A program made the translations under genes and the position numbers. A DNA stretch of 55,464 nt, from positions 1 through 55,464 of the forward strand of contig NZ_JAJDOO010000032.1 of assembly GCF_020595055.1 (NCBI RefSeq). Reading direction: 5' to 3'. Source of the DNA: Desulfosporosinus shakirovi. GTDB lineage: Bacteria; Bacillota; Desulfitobacteriia; Desulfitobacteriales; Desulfitobacteriaceae. Shown here in pieces: positions 1 through 9,104 of this stretch. Position 1 is the stretch's first letter, and each line of letters opens with the position of its first letter. A model generated the notes under the pieces. The model searched no databases and had not been told where the DNA came from. It saw only the letters and a list, made by a program, of their open reading frames with translations.

Positions 1-827
1 CAACCTTTGCATAGGTACACTTCTCCCTGGGAATTGGGACTCATACTCTTCGATGAGTCTTTTTTCTTCCTTTTCATACGCTCCGTCCATCCTTCTTTTT
101 AGCCGTTCTAACATGCTTCCATATTTTTTAAAAGCCACATCATTTAGGATCATTTCATCCCCACATTTTGGACAGTTTAAAGGATCATGGTTGAAGGATT
201 TCATGATTCTCTCTCGCCAATAGGTCCTTTTATTCCTCAATTTCTTAAACTTCTTCCATACAGACATGATGAGCTGAGCCTTCTTTTTCCTCCGCCGTGC
301 ATAGAGGCCCATAGTATCGTACCATTTTAAATTGACGTTCTGGGATATGTCTAATAAGCTTCCCCATAAATTCAAAGACCGGAGGTTTAACATCAACTCG
401 TTTACCGTCTTGATGCTGCTCATACCAAAAATGAACCTCTTTCCCATCATAGCTTTCTATCCTAGATTCTGCTATGGCCGGTCGGCTCACGTATCTTCCT
501 ATCTCTTAAAAAAACAATTCTTAGCTCCTCAGGTATGGTAAAGACCATATGTCGGTGGGGTACGTCTAGCCGCTCATGACATAAGTTTTCTACCCAATCA
601 TCGGTAGCCTTTTTTCCCCAGGATGTACAAAATCTACTCTTGCATTTAAATGCTACATATTTACGCTCACCACATGTTGGGCAACGATATTCACTATATC
701 CTTCACTTAAGTCTCGACATTTAAGCATTTTATTAATTTCTTCGGATACTATGTCTCGAACCTTATTATTTGCTTCAAATTTTTCCCATTGTTCTGTAAA
801 TATCTGTTTAATTATCCCTCGTGCCAT
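1..827 (-). pseudogene. IS91-family (IS801/IS1294-like) transposase remnant
   Basis: Three pieces of one protein lie in different frames on the minus strand. Residues from 827 to 462 carry the N-terminal zinc-binding region of an IS91-type Y2 rolling-circle transposase (CPTCGERKYVAFKCKSRFC, then VPHRHMVFTIPEELR). A piece from 490 to 245 has RHIPERQFKMVRYYG, typical of the C-terminal half. A third frame runs from about 290 to the window edge and ends in a CPKCG zinc pair. The central catalytic tyrosine region is missing between pieces one and two, and one zinc ligand position reads Trp (FCTSWGKK). The element is therefore internally deleted and frameshifted and should be inactive. Family assignment is by motif memory. 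Confidence 0.8.
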
Positions 828-954
828 GGAGAGCCCATTAATATTTTACCAAGTTATCAACAGTTACGATATAGTTCTTTTCTGTGCGACAAAAAAAGTG
901 TCTGATGCACACTCATACTTATCCACAGGTCCTAAATATATACTTTCCTATACG

Positions 955-2113
955 ATAAAAAACGCACCCTTCTGGTGATCCTGAGCATTGTGCTTACCAA
1001 CACAGTATTCACCCTATCTCAGAGTGTGGACGTCAACAAAGCTCTGGAAAACTTCTGCGATTTAGACTTCTTGATTGGCCATGCCGATCTGTTCAATCAC
1101 CAATACGACGGTGAGGAAAGTGTCTTGAGCGAGAGGTTCATCGCTACGGTAAGTGGTCAAAAAGGCTTTGAGACAGGAGGACGTCTGTATGGTTCCTGGG
1201 GCAGCTATCAAAGCGAAACCTACGCCCAGACCATGAACCGGCAACCGGATGGTTCATTCTCCACCGCCCTATACGGCCTTGAGGAATTTCTCTTTAGCCG
1301 CCTGCGCCTTGTGGATGGTGAACTTGACGCCAACAAGCTCGCCACAGGCAACTATATCCTGGAGGGCGTTAAAACAGATGATCACGGCAACGTAGAAATG
1401 AACAGTGCCAACCACAAGGTTGGGGGATGTGCTCACCCCTGACCTGGGGCGATCAGGTGCGGGAGATGACCGTCCTTGGCCATGTGGTTGAGAACCCCAA
1501 CACCAATACAGACGGCCGCTGGCTGGGTTCCATCTTCTTTTTGCCAAGTGAGGTGTACAAAGAACTAACCGGCAACGCCTATGTTATGAGCTATGCTTTT
1601 AACATAGGCGATGATCAAGAGGCCGATATGGAAACCTTTTTGAAACACTATACAGACAGCGTTGAGCCGACCATGAATTATAAGTCTAAGTTTACTGCGG
1701 TGGCGAGTCTGAAGGGCATACAGGACACGGCTGTTTTGATTGGCGGTGCCTTAGCGCTGATCATCGGACTCATTGGGGTTCTGAACCTTTATCAACGCTA
1801 TTTTGACCAGTATCCTGACCCGTCGCAAAGAATTTGCTATGCTACAAAGCATCGGCATACGCGTAAACAGCTTGTGACAATGCTGTGTTTTGAAGGCAGT
1901 TATTATGCAGCTTTGACGGCAGTGAGCTCTGTTGTCTTGAGTATCGCTGGCTCCCTGTTGATTGTGCGTCCGCTGTGCGGGCAAATCTGGTTTACCAGTT
2001 ATCACTTTGTTTTCTGGCCGTTGCTGATTGTTTTGCCGTTGCTGTTTGTCCTGGGAATTTTGGTTCCTTTGCTTGCTTATCACACAACCGAAAAACAGAG
2101 CATTGCATTGTAG
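955..2113 (+). pseudogene. broken FtsX-like ABC transporter permease
   Basis: The reading starts without a usable start codon right after the transposase debris. It opens with a membrane-anchor stretch (RKTLLVILSIVLTNTVFTLSQ, split by a one-base slip near 975) and continues as an extracellular MacB/FtsX-like domain. The frame changes near 1430, again near 1785, where the conserved region would read NFINAILTSILTRRKEFAML, and again near 1860. The 3' part encodes two or three hydrophobic helices typical of the FtsX C-terminus. At least three frameshifts plus a missing 5' end mark it as dead. No partner ATPase is in the window. Confidence 0.75.
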
Positions 2114-2190
2114 AACGATTGCGCGAAATTGAGTAATCAACAACCGGGGCATTTGTAGGCCAGATAGAGCTTCCATCACTGTGTATTCAA

Positions 2191-3495
2191 TTACAAAATA
2201 TCAATAAACTCTCCGGCCAGGGCTTTGTTCATACTTCGTATTGCGCAAAATTTTCCGCACATGGAACAGGAGTCTTCATCCTCAGGCTTCCTGTCGGCAC
2301 GGATCTTTTTTGCCGTTTCCGGATCTATGGCGCACTCCCACTGTGCTTCCCAGTCAAACACCCTTCTGGCCTCCGCCATTCTGTCGTCAATCTCCCTTGC
2401 CCCTCTTACACCTTTGGCAATATCTGCTGCATGGGCAGCAATCTTTGAGGCCATAATGCCTTGTTTTACATCCTCTAAATTCGGCAGCGCCAAGTGTTCT
2501 GCCGGGGTCACATAGCATAAAAAAGCTGCCCCGGCTGAAGCGGCAATGGCACCTCCGATTGCCGAGGTGATATGGTCATAGCCTGGTGCAATATCCGTTA
2601 CCAGCGGTCCTAAGACATAAAATGGTGCTCCATCGCAGATGGTCTGCTGGATCTTCATATTGGCGGCAATCTGATCAATCGGCATATGCCCCGGTCCCTC
2701 CACCATTACCTGGACATCCTTTTCCCAGGCTCTTTTGGTAAGCTCGCCCAGCCGTACAAGCTCCTCAATCTGACACACATCCGAAGCATCTGCCAGGCAT
2801 CCCGGTCTGCAGGCATCTCCCAACGAGATAGTCACATCATATTCTCGGCAGATATCAAGAATTTCATCGTAATATTCATAAAAAGGGTTCTCTTCACCTG
2901 TCATAGACATCCAGGCAAATACCAAAGAGCCGCCCCTGGAAACAATGTTCATTTTTCGTTGATGGGTTTTTATCTGTTCGATGGTTTTTCTGGTAATGCC
3001 GCAGTGCAGGGTGACAAAATCAACCCCATCTTCAGCATGAAGTCTTACGACATCAATGAAATCTTTTGCTGTCAGGGTGTTTAAGTCTCTCTGGTAGTGG
3101 ATAACTGAATCATAGACCGGCACCGTTCCGATCATAGCCGGGCATTTGGAGGTAAGCTCTCTGCGAAAAGGAATAGTATTTCCATGTGAGGACAAATCCA
3201 TGATTGCGTGAGCGCCCATATTAACCGCTTCCAGCACTTTTTTCATTTCTATATCATAATCCTTGCAGTCTCTCGAAACACCAAGGTTAACATTGATCTT
3301 TGTTTTCAGCATTGAGCCCACGCCCTGGGGGTCGATACATTTATGTTTTTTGTTCGCACAGATTACTACTTTCCCGGCTGCAACTAATGCCATCAGCTCT
3401 TCAGCCGTCATCAGCTCTTTTTTAGCTACGATTTTCAATTCCGCGGTGATAATTCCTTTTCTTGCCGCTTCCATCTGGGTTGCATATTCTCTCAT
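2191..3495 (-). CDS. thiC: ThiC, phosphomethylpyrimidine synthase
   Basis: The protein has 434 residues and is a radical-SAM-type enzyme that rearranges aminoimidazole ribotide to the hydroxymethylpyrimidine phosphate of thiamine. Conserved stretches include [27 protein letters not shown] and the C-terminal cluster motif CSMCGKFC. Its spacing is C-X2-C-X3-C at residues 410, 413 and 417, the shorter form I associate with clostridial and archaeal ThiC rather than C-X2-C-X4-C. The start is set by TAAGGAGG 9 bases upstream. The gene follows a thiM relic and two TPP riboswitches, so expression should fall when thiamine pyrophosphate is abundant. It is separated from the thiDME operon at 22573-25997. 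Confidence 0.96.
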   Translation of the reverse strand: MREYATQMEAARKGIITAELKIVAKKELMTAEELMALVAAGKVVICANKKHKCIDPQGVGSMLKTKINVNLGVSRDCKDYDIEMKKVLEAVNMGAHAIMDLSSHGNTIPFRRELTSKCPAMIGTVPVYDSVIHYQRDLNTLTAKDFIDVVRLHAEDGVDFVTLHCGITRKTIEQIKTHQRKMNIVSRGGSLVFAWMSMTGEENPFYEYYDEILDICREYDVTISLGDACRPGCLADASDVCQIEELVRLGELTKRAWEKDVQVMVEGPGHMPIDQIAANMKIQQTICDGAPFYVLGPLVTDIAPGYDHITSAIGGAIAASAGAAFLCYVTPAEHLALPNLEDVKQGIMASKIAAHAADIAKGVRGAREIDDRMAEARRVFDWEAQWECAIDPETAKKIRADRKPEDEDSCSMCGKFCAIRSMNKALAGEFIDIL

Positions 3496-3567
3496 GGCTA
3501 TTTCTCCTCCTTATAGATATTTCACATGGGTAGAGGGGTACGCTTCTAACTGCCACTAATACCCCCG

Positions 3568-3815
3568 CTAAACCGCCTCAATTTCCAATGGATTGTTAGT
3601 AATATCCTCTGCGGTTGCCTTATACAGAAGCTTACCCATGTATATTTATGTAGGCAGCTCCGCCGGCTTTTACCAAAAACTCACCCTCATCAGGCAGATA
3701 AACCATAGCCGCCGATCCCCCGACGGCAAGCTGGGCATTAGCCACAAAATTCATCGTTACTGTGTCGGTGATCGACCCTGCCAGAGGATTTGTCCGTCTT
3801 ACAGTTTCAACGGCC
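3568..3815 (-). pseudogene. thiM (hydroxyethylthiazole kinase) relic
   Basis: Between the second TPP riboswitch and thiC, the minus strand reads VETVRRTNPLAGSITDTVTM and then a stretch ending in GGAAYIN, the N-terminal substrate region of ThiM. A stop codon lies directly upstream and no start codon is present. The frame stops at 3632-3634, and a second open frame (ATG near 3642 to the stop at 3568) encodes only about 23 further residues. The kinase ATP-binding half is absent. An intact thiM exists at 23192-24004. The relic suggests the leader once served a thiM-thiC operon. Confidence 0.75.
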
Positions 3816-3877
3816 TATTTGGTTTTGAATCTCCCCTTTATTATCCATTTAATCTTCCTTTCTCAGTTTTTTATAAT

Positions 3878-3910
3878 AAAAAAATGCTCTCCTTTAGCAA
3901 GGAAAGCGCT
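3878..3910 (-). terminator. terminator of second TPP riboswitch unit
   Basis: Read leftward, a stem formed by AAGGAAAGC and GCTCTCCTT arms (3886-3894 with 3899-3907) with a three- to four-base loop is followed by a run of seven T. It sits directly after the second TPP aptamer, as expected for ligand-controlled termination. Confidence 0.75.
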
Positions 3911-3920
3911 TATTCATTAT

Positions 3921-4010
3921 CGATAGTGGCTTGCTTCCCTTCGCCAGTGTTAACTGACAGGTTCTAAGGGTCAGGTTTTACCTTCTCAACTCCTAAGAGT
4001 CCCCCCGCAA
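3921..4010 (-). promoter_or_regulatory. TPP riboswitch (second of two, thiC-proximal)
   Basis: The minus strand carries the THI-element landmarks in order: GGGGGGACTC, GAGTTGAGAAGG, ACCCTTAGAACCTGTCAG and GGCGAAGGGAAGC. These match the pyrimidine- and pyrophosphate-binding halves of the TPP aptamer (CTGAGA-like and ACCTGA...GGGAAG). It is followed at once by a terminator. Confidence 0.9.
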
Positions 4011-4029
4011 TTTATTCAGTTTTAATAAT

Positions 4030-4065
4030 AAAAAGTGCTCTCCTTTAGTAAGAAAAGCACTTTTT
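4030..4065 (-). terminator. terminator of first TPP riboswitch unit
   Basis: Arms AAAAAGTGCT and AGCACTTTTT (4030-4039 with 4056-4065) pair around a pyrimidine-rich inner stem, and the leftward transcript ends in a U-run. It lies immediately after the promoter-proximal aptamer. Confidence 0.85.
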
Positions 4066-4071
4066 CATAAT

Positions 4072-4160
4072 TGATAGTGGCTTGCTTCCCTTCGCCAGTG
4101 TTAACTGACAGGTTCTAAGGGTCAGGTTTTACCTTCTCAACTCCTAAGAGTCCCCCCGCA
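4072..4160 (-). promoter_or_regulatory. TPP riboswitch (first of two, promoter-proximal)
   Basis: It has the same THI-element landmarks as the second copy (GGGGGGACTC, GAACCTGTCAG, GCGAAGGGAAGC). It begins about 20 bases after the predicted -10 box, so the aptamer would be transcribed first. Two such units in series should require both terminators to be bypassed before thiC is read. Confidence 0.92.
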
Positions 4161-4181
4161 AAATTATTTAATTTTTCTCAT

Positions 4182-4210
4182 ATACTATCTCTTGTTGCTT
4201 TCCATGTCAA
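4182..4210 (-). promoter_or_regulatory. sigma-A type promoter of the thiC leader
   Basis: On the minus strand TTGACA (4205-4210) and TAGTAT (4182-4187) are separated by exactly 17 bases, just upstream of the first TPP aptamer. Confidence 0.8.
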
Positions 4211-4236
4211 GCTTTTAGTTAGAGGGGGTGTTTTGT

Positions 4237-4827
4237 TTACCATCGGCATTTGCGATGACAGACCGTTGTCCCGTCGCTTATTGGCGGCATTAATTCATCT
4301 ACGATTAAGAAGGCTTTGACCATTTTCCCAAAATGATCGCGCTCGGGCTTACTTCGGTAAAAAGCAATCATCTGGGTTAGAATTTCACGGTATTCGTCAA
4401 AATTAGCAGGAATCGCCATAGTCGTTTCGTAGGGTCTTTGTATGAGGATTGAGCCATCGGAAGTGTCACGCCTGCAGTCCAGCATAAGCACGTTCCGCTC
4501 CTCACCGATTATTATTACAAATCTTATCGGATCGAAAGGGTTATAATGCTCAATAGAATTTGCACCATATGTTAAACCCGTCAGGAAAACATCACCACTT
4601 TTATCCTTTACTCCATAAGAGAAATTCAGGCCTTCCACAACTTCAGAAATAAAATCCTCAGGAGTATCGTAAACCTTGCTGAACGTTGAAAGAATTCTAT
4701 CTATTGACTCATCGTCGTTGAGAACGAACTCCAATCCGTAGGGATTTTTTGTTCTGCGTCGCTCAGGAATCACAGCTCTCAACCGGATTGAATCACTCTT
4801 GATTTTTTTCTTATGGCTCTCAACCAT
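4237..4827 (-). CDS. unknown soluble protein
   Basis: The preferred start at 4827 gives 196 residues, because GTGAGGAGCGTGGAGAG lies just before that ATG. An upstream in-frame ATG at 4902 has a weaker site. No signal peptide or membrane segment is visible. The sequence is of mixed composition with a basic N-terminus (KKKIKSDSIRLRAVIPERRR) and a central hydrophobic strand (RFVIIIGEERNVLMLDCRR). I do not recognise a family. It is read in the same direction as thiC and ends about 25 bases before the thiC promoter, but there is no evidence of shared function. Confidence 0.6.
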   Translation of the reverse strand: MVESHKKKIKSDSIRLRAVIPERRRTKNPYGLEFVLNDDESIDRILSTFSKVYDTPEDFISEVVEGLNFSYGVKDKSGDVFLTGLTYGANSIEHYNPFDPIRFVIIIGEERNVLMLDCRRDTSDGSILIQRPYETTMAIPANFDEYREILTQMIAFYRSKPERDHFGKMVKAFLIVDELMPPISDGTTVCHRKCRW

Positions 4828-4926
4828 CTCTCCACGCTCCTCACCTTTATTCACATTGATAAACCTGTAACCTTTTCCGGCAGCTCCATTTCTCCATTTC
4901 ATAACTCATTCCGCGAACTCTTTCTC

Positions 4927-4978
4927 CCGGGCTTGTACCAAGAATCTTACCCGCGTAAGATTCTTGGTACAAGCCCGG
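4927..4978. repeat. perfect palindrome, 24-bp arms, 4-base loop
   Basis: CCGGGCTTGTACCAAGAATC plus four further bases (4927-4950) is followed after CCGC by its exact reverse complement (4955-4978). Neither side has a T-run, so it is not a classic terminator. It lies between the unknown gene at 4237 and the terminator after the GlcF-like gene. Confidence 0.9.
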
Positions 4979-5038
4979 CCGCTTACCCTGCCCTGCCATT
5001 AAGTACATAGACAATATGGTCAATGCACACCAAAAAAC

Positions 5039-5067
5039 ATGGAAACACTTATTTAAAGCGTTTCCAT
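5039..5067 (-). terminator. terminator after the GlcDF-like pair
   Basis: ATGGAAAC and GTTTCCAT arms are followed on the minus strand by GTTTTTTGG. It is nine bases past the stop codon at 5076. Confidence 0.85.
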
Positions 5068-5075
5068 CATTCCAA

Positions 5076-6380
5076 CTATTTAGAACGTTTTAGTTCTTCC
5101 TTACCGACTCGATAAGACTCAGCCAAGATTTGAACAGTATGCAACACTTCTTCGTCAAATCCGGCATTTTCGACCCCGCTTTGCAGTTGCAACCGACAAG
5201 CCGGACAACCCGTTGCTACTGTATCAGTTTTTGTCGTCTGGATATCTGCTGTTTTACGATCAGAAATTTGTCCGGAGAGATCCGGGTGTACCAGGCTGAA
5301 TGATCCAGCCATACCACAACAACGACCCGGCTCTTTCATTTCAATCAATTCTACACCGGGAATGCTTTTTAAAATTTCCCGCGGTTCTTTACTAATCCCC
5401 TGTCCACGGTTTAAGTGACAAGGTTCGTGATACGTCACTTTACGCGCTACGCGACCCAAACCTTCTTTCTTAAAGGGAACTTGATGAATCAGGAACTCAG
5501 AAATATCATAGGATTTCTTAGCCCATTTATCCGCCAAGGCTTTAAGTTCGTGATCATTTTCCAGCAGCTCTCCAAAAACGTGCTTCCAAGCAGTACCACC
5601 AGAAGAACAGGCGACAACTAAGGCATCTGCCCCTATTCTCTCAAAGGCCCGCAAATTGCGTTTAGCCAAAGTACGGGCTGAAGCCACATCCCCATTGACC
5701 GAGGCTGGGATACCACAACAAGCCTGGAACTTAGGAATGACCACTTCGATGTCATTTTCCCTAAGCACCGCGATCACCGCTCTGCCGATGTCCGTGTAAA
5801 AATAGTTGATCATGCAGCCCGTGAAGAACCCAACTCTCAGCTTAGGGTTTTTAACCTTAATCACTTCAGGGAACTCGGAACGCAAGGTCTTCTTGGCCAA
5901 CATGGGGAAGACTTTCTCCTTACCTATCCCCACATCCACGCGCATACGTGCTAATTTGCTGTGTCGATTCGGTATGTTTTTTAAGGCAACACCCTGGAAG
6001 ATACTTCCCGCCTTCATCCCAAAATCAAACACTCGCTGCATCTTCAAGGCAGTAAAGGCAATTTTTTTGGCCGACTGCAGGCCTTTTTTACGGACGGCTT
6101 CCGCTCTTGCTGCAAGAATAATTTTATCAAACCGAACCCCACAGGGACAGTTGGTATTACAAGCCATGCAGGTAGTACAAAGGGAAAAACGGTTCCCCAT
6201 TCCCTTTGTCATCTCTGTTTCGCCCGAGAGAATGTATTCCGCTAAACTAATCTTTCCCCTGGCAACTCCGACTTCCTGGCGTGTTTCCTTGTAAATGGGG
6301 CATACCGCCATGCAATTGCCGCATTTCATACATTTATGGAGTTCTTCGGTAATCGAATCCAGTGAATCATATACGGACAC
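5076..6380 (-). CDS. GlcF/LutA-like (Fe-S)-binding CCG-domain oxidoreductase subunit
   Basis: The protein has 434 residues. Two ferredoxin-type clusters lie near the N-terminus (CMKCGNCMAVCP at about residue 17 and CTTCMACNTNCPCG at about 70). Two cysteine-rich CCG domains follow, with GCMINYFY...CCGIPASVNGD in the first and HEPCHLNRGQG...CCGMAGSF in the second. This is the layout of the glycolate oxidase iron-sulfur subunit, which takes electrons from a FAD-linked 2-hydroxyacid dehydrogenase. That partner is the gene directly upstream, two bases away. The likely substrate is D-lactate or glycolate; sequence alone does not decide. It should act at the inner face of the membrane and feed quinone or another carrier. 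Confidence 0.88.
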   Translation of the reverse strand: MSVYDSLDSITEELHKCMKCGNCMAVCPIYKETRQEVGVARGKISLAEYILSGETEMTKGMGNRFSLCTTCMACNTNCPCGVRFDKIILAARAEAVRKKGLQSAKKIAFTALKMQRVFDFGMKAGSIFQGVALKNIPNRHSKLARMRVDVGIGKEKVFPMLAKKTLRSEFPEVIKVKNPKLRVGFFTGCMINYFYTDIGRAVIAVLRENDIEVVIPKFQACCGIPASVNGDVASARTLAKRNLRAFERIGADALVVACSSGGTAWKHVFGELLENDHELKALADKWAKKSYDISEFLIHQVPFKKEGLGRVARKVTYHEPCHLNRGQGISKEPREILKSIPGVELIEMKEPGRCCGMAGSFSLVHPDLSGQISDRKTADIQTTKTDTVATGCPACRLQLQSGVENAGFDEEVLHTVQILAESYRVGKEELKRSK

Positions 6381-6382
6381 GA

Positions 6383-7771
6383 TCAGTCCCTCCTTACAAT
6401 CTTCCCAGGGTTCAACAAATAGTTGGGGTCCAGGGCTTCTTTAATGCGCTTCAAGGCCGCCACACCTGCTTCTCCAAATTCCCTGTTAAGATATTTCATT
6501 TTGGCGATACCAATCCCATGTTCACCGGAAAGGGTTCCTCCCAGGGCTAACGCCGTTTCGAAAATCTCGTCCACTGCCAGGTGCACTCTTTTCATTTCTT
6601 CTGCGTCGCGTTCATCAGTTATAATAGTGGGATGCAGATTTCCGTCTCCTGCGTGCCCGAATGTGGCAATTTGAAGATTGTGTTTTGTTGCAATACTGCG
6701 GATTGCTTTAAGCATATCCGGAATTTTACTCCGGGGAACAGTGGCATCTTCAAGTACGGTGGTCGGTCGTTTTTGAGCAAGGGCAGGAAGGGCGCTGCGA
6801 CGAGCCAACCACAAAAGGTCGCGCTCTTTATCGTCTTTAGCTATTTTTAACTGAACGGCTCCTTCCTCTTTCATAATTCGTTCCACCAATACAGCTTCCC
6901 GTTGGACAACTTCCTTGTAGCCGTCCACTTCACATAAGAGGACCGCTTCCGCGTCCATAGGGAGTCCCGCATGGACAAAGTTTTCCACGGTCTGAATCGT
7001 CACATTATCCAAGATCTCCAGTGTGGCCGGAATAACTTTATTGCGAATAATGGCTGCGATGGCCCTCCCAGCTTTATCAACGTCATCAAAGACCGCTAAC
7101 ATGCTCTTACGTGCTTCCGGAGCCGGAATGAGTTTGACAATTATTTCAGTGATAATCCCCAAGGTTCCTTCAGCCCCGGTAAAGAGAGCCACTAAATCAT
7201 ACCCTGTCACGTTCTTTACTGTTTTTCCTCCCCAACGAGTGACTTCTCCATTCGCCAAGACCATTTGCAAGCCCATAATATAATGTTTGGTTACACCGTA
7301 TTTCAGACCACGCAATCCACCTGAACACTCCGAAACCGAGCCACCCATAGTTGCTGTGGTGACTGTACCGGGATCCGGCGGATACAATAAGCCGTGTTTG
7401 GCCGCTTCATCATTGAGAGCCTGAATGATCACCCCAGGTTGAACCGTTGCCGTTAAATTGTCCTGGTCTACTTCCAGAATTTTGTTGAGGTGGAGCATGG
7501 AGAGAACCATACCCCCTTCAATGGGAATCGTTCCCCCACTAAGGTTCGTTCCGGAACCACGTGTATAAATAGGGACATGATAACGCAGGGCGATTTTCAC
7601 CACATCTGCCACCTGTTCTGTCGATAGAGGTGCAACCACAACATCCGGCTTATGATGTTTCATCGCCGCAGTTGCGTCATAAGCATAGGTCAATAAGTCT
7701 TCATGCTCTGTGAGGACATTTTCACGACCGAGCACTTGAACAAGTTCTTCCAAGACTTCACGAGCTAACAT
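6383..7771 (-). CDS. GlcD-like FAD-binding 2-hydroxyacid (D-lactate/glycolate) dehydrogenase
   Basis: The start at 7771 (462 residues) is chosen because AAGGAGG lies nine bases before it; an in-frame ATG at 7807 has none. The N-terminal half is a PCMH/VAO-type FAD domain (YTRGSGTNLSGGTIP, YPPDPGTVTTATMGGSVSE, GLKYGVTKHYIMGL). The C-terminal half is the FAD-oxidase C domain with FGHAGDGNLHPTI and SGEHGIGIAKMKYL. It would oxidise D-lactate or glycolate and pass electrons to the Fe-S subunit encoded two bases downstream. It follows the dehydratase genes after a terminator, so it may have its own promoter. Oxidation here and reduction through the neighbouring CoA pathway would together form a lactate dismutation, which is an inference. 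Confidence 0.88.
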   Translation of the reverse strand: MLAREVLEELVQVLGRENVLTEHEDLLTYAYDATAAMKHHKPDVVVAPLSTEQVADVVKIALRYHVPIYTRGSGTNLSGGTIPIEGGMVLSMLHLNKILEVDQDNLTATVQPGVIIQALNDEAAKHGLLYPPDPGTVTTATMGGSVSECSGGLRGLKYGVTKHYIMGLQMVLANGEVTRWGGKTVKNVTGYDLVALFTGAEGTLGIITEIIVKLIPAPEARKSMLAVFDDVDKAGRAIAAIIRNKVIPATLEILDNVTIQTVENFVHAGLPMDAEAVLLCEVDGYKEVVQREAVLVERIMKEEGAVQLKIAKDDKERDLLWLARRSALPALAQKRPTTVLEDATVPRSKIPDMLKAIRSIATKHNLQIATFGHAGDGNLHPTIITDERDAEEMKRVHLAVDEIFETALALGGTLSGEHGIGIAKMKYLNREFGEAGVAALKRIKEALDPNYLLNPGKIVRRD

Positions 7772-7887
7772 CCTATACCCTCCTTTATAACGCTTCGAAT
7801 ATGGCACGCCTGTCAGACCACTTTTAAAATAATCAATTTAAGCGAAACTTCAATAAAGCAACTATAATTCTCTGCTGAAAAAACAAA

Positions 7888-7925
7888 GTGGGAAGGGGCG
7901 CAAATACTATACTACCTCTTCCCAC
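7888..7925 (-). terminator. terminator after the dehydratase beta-subunit gene
   Basis: On the minus strand GTGGGAAGAGG pairs imperfectly with CCCCTTCCCAC (arms 7915-7925 and 7888-7898), and TTTGTTTTTT follows. It separates the acyl-CoA operon from the GlcD/GlcF pair. Confidence 0.75.
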
Positions 7926-7985
7926 CAAGTCATGCTACAAATAATCAACAAGAGAGATAACTTAAAGGTTCTATTAACTTAGAAA

Positions 7986-9104
7986 TCACAGCATTTCACT
8001 AAAACTTTGAACTCTGGTTTTAGTCTGTTCAAAGGATGTTGTTTCCAGGTCAATTTCTATAAATAAGCTCTTAATTCCGGCTTCTTCAAACTGTCTATAG
8101 TAGATTGGATAGTCAAATTCTTCAGGGTCACAGAACTTCATCATGCAAACCACAACTGCATCGGCCTTAGACCCTTTAACCATATCCATCATCATGGGAC
8201 CTCTTGATTTTTTCGCATCTGTAGCAAGAGAACAACCATCGAATTCTTGCCACCATTTAGCCAATCGATATAGTGGGTCTGTACCTGACGGAACATCATT
8301 TCTGAACAGTCTGGATTCCTGGGCCAGGTCGTCTGCCACAACAGCAAAACCGTTATCTTTTAAAATGTCTAATACTTCATTGGGTTCAGCCATAATTCCT
8401 GTTAAAACAACCTTTTTACCTGTAAAGGCTTCAACAGGTAACGATTTAAGCTCTGAATTCAATTCTTTTACCATAGCGGTATGTTTAGATTTTTCCATAA
8501 AAAATCTTGCTTTTATAATCGCATGACGTTTTTTGGGATCAATAATCTGAGGATAATTAGCAGCTAAGTCCGTAAATTCACGCATTGCTTTACGATTTTC
8601 GTTATAAGTTTCAATACTTTGGTTGAGTGCTTCATCCGTAATCTTTACATTCAATATTGTTTGTAGCTTTTCACGAACAAGCCTATATTCCTCAGCAAGA
8701 AATTTATTGGCTGCTTCCAGTTTTCTGTTTTGAGGATGAGTAAATACGATGACAGGTGATGTTCCTTTCCATTTTTGGCTAAGACATTTTAAAGTGTCAC
8801 AAGGAACTGGGAAAAGTACAGCTTCTAAATCGTCATATACCCCTTCAAGCTGCATTTCCATAACGGATTGCATAATTGAACAAGCAAATGGAGGTAAATA
8901 GGCACGGGCTTTGGAAATACTCTTTTGTCCTCCCCAAATACCTACGGGAAGAAAACCGGCAGCATGAATTATTTCTTCAGGAGCATAATAAGGCATAACC
9001 CCTACCGACCCTTTACCGGTTTCTTTCTTATAATCTTCCATAGCCTTGCGGGGATTATTTGAAATTGAAGATAATTCGCTGATGATAGTTTCGAGTCTAC
9101 TCAT
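7986..9104 (-). CDS. 2-hydroxyacyl-CoA dehydratase, beta subunit (HgdB/LcdB/HadC type)
   Basis: The protein has 372 residues, the usual length of the small catalytic subunit. It opens with GVMPYYAPEEIIHAAGFLPV, a hallmark of the family. Conserved cysteines at residues 75 (PPFACSIMQS), 102 and 107 (VPCDTLKC) are candidates for the [4Fe-4S] ligands. The complex removes water from a (R)-2-hydroxyacyl-CoA through a ketyl radical, after one-electron activation by the HgdC-type ATPase. Its gene overlaps the alpha-subunit gene by eight bases. The substrate cannot be read from sequence; the Pct-type transferase favours lactoyl-CoA. Confidence 0.9.
   Translation of the reverse strand: MSRLETIISELSSISNNPRKAMEDYKKETGKGSVGVMPYYAPEEIIHAAGFLPVGIWGGQKSISKARAYLPPFACSIMQSVMEMQLEGVYDDLEAVLFPVPCDTLKCLSQKWKGTSPVIVFTHPQNRKLEAANKFLAEEYRLVREKLQTILNVKITDEALNQSIETYNENRKAMREFTDLAANYPQIIDPKKRHAIIKARFFMEKSKHTAMVKELNSELKSLPVEAFTGKKVVLTGIMAEPNEVLDILKDNGFAVVADDLAQESRLFRNDVPSGTDPLYRLAKWWQEFDGCSLATDAKKSRGPMMMDMVKGSKADAVVVCMMKFCDPEEFDYPIYYRQFEEAGIKSLFIEIDLETTSFEQTKTRVQSFSEML

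Larger units (their letters stand above)
3878..4160 (-). repeat. tandem duplication of a 151-bp riboswitch-terminator unit
   Basis: The sequence from about 3878 to 4009 is repeated at 4029 to 4160 with a constant offset of 151 bases. The aptamer parts are nearly identical over about 85 bases. The terminator parts differ at several positions but keep their stems, which suggests the second copy is under selection rather than a fresh duplication. Confidence 0.9.

Noticed and set aside
3878-4160. CRISPR-like or mobile repeat for the two 151-base units
   Set aside because: Only two units, each with all TPP aptamer landmarks and a terminator; riboswitch duplication explains them.
7808-7887. Promoter for the GlcD-like gene
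   Set aside because: Several TTGA and AT-rich hexamers are present, but none has a convincing -10 box at the right distance.
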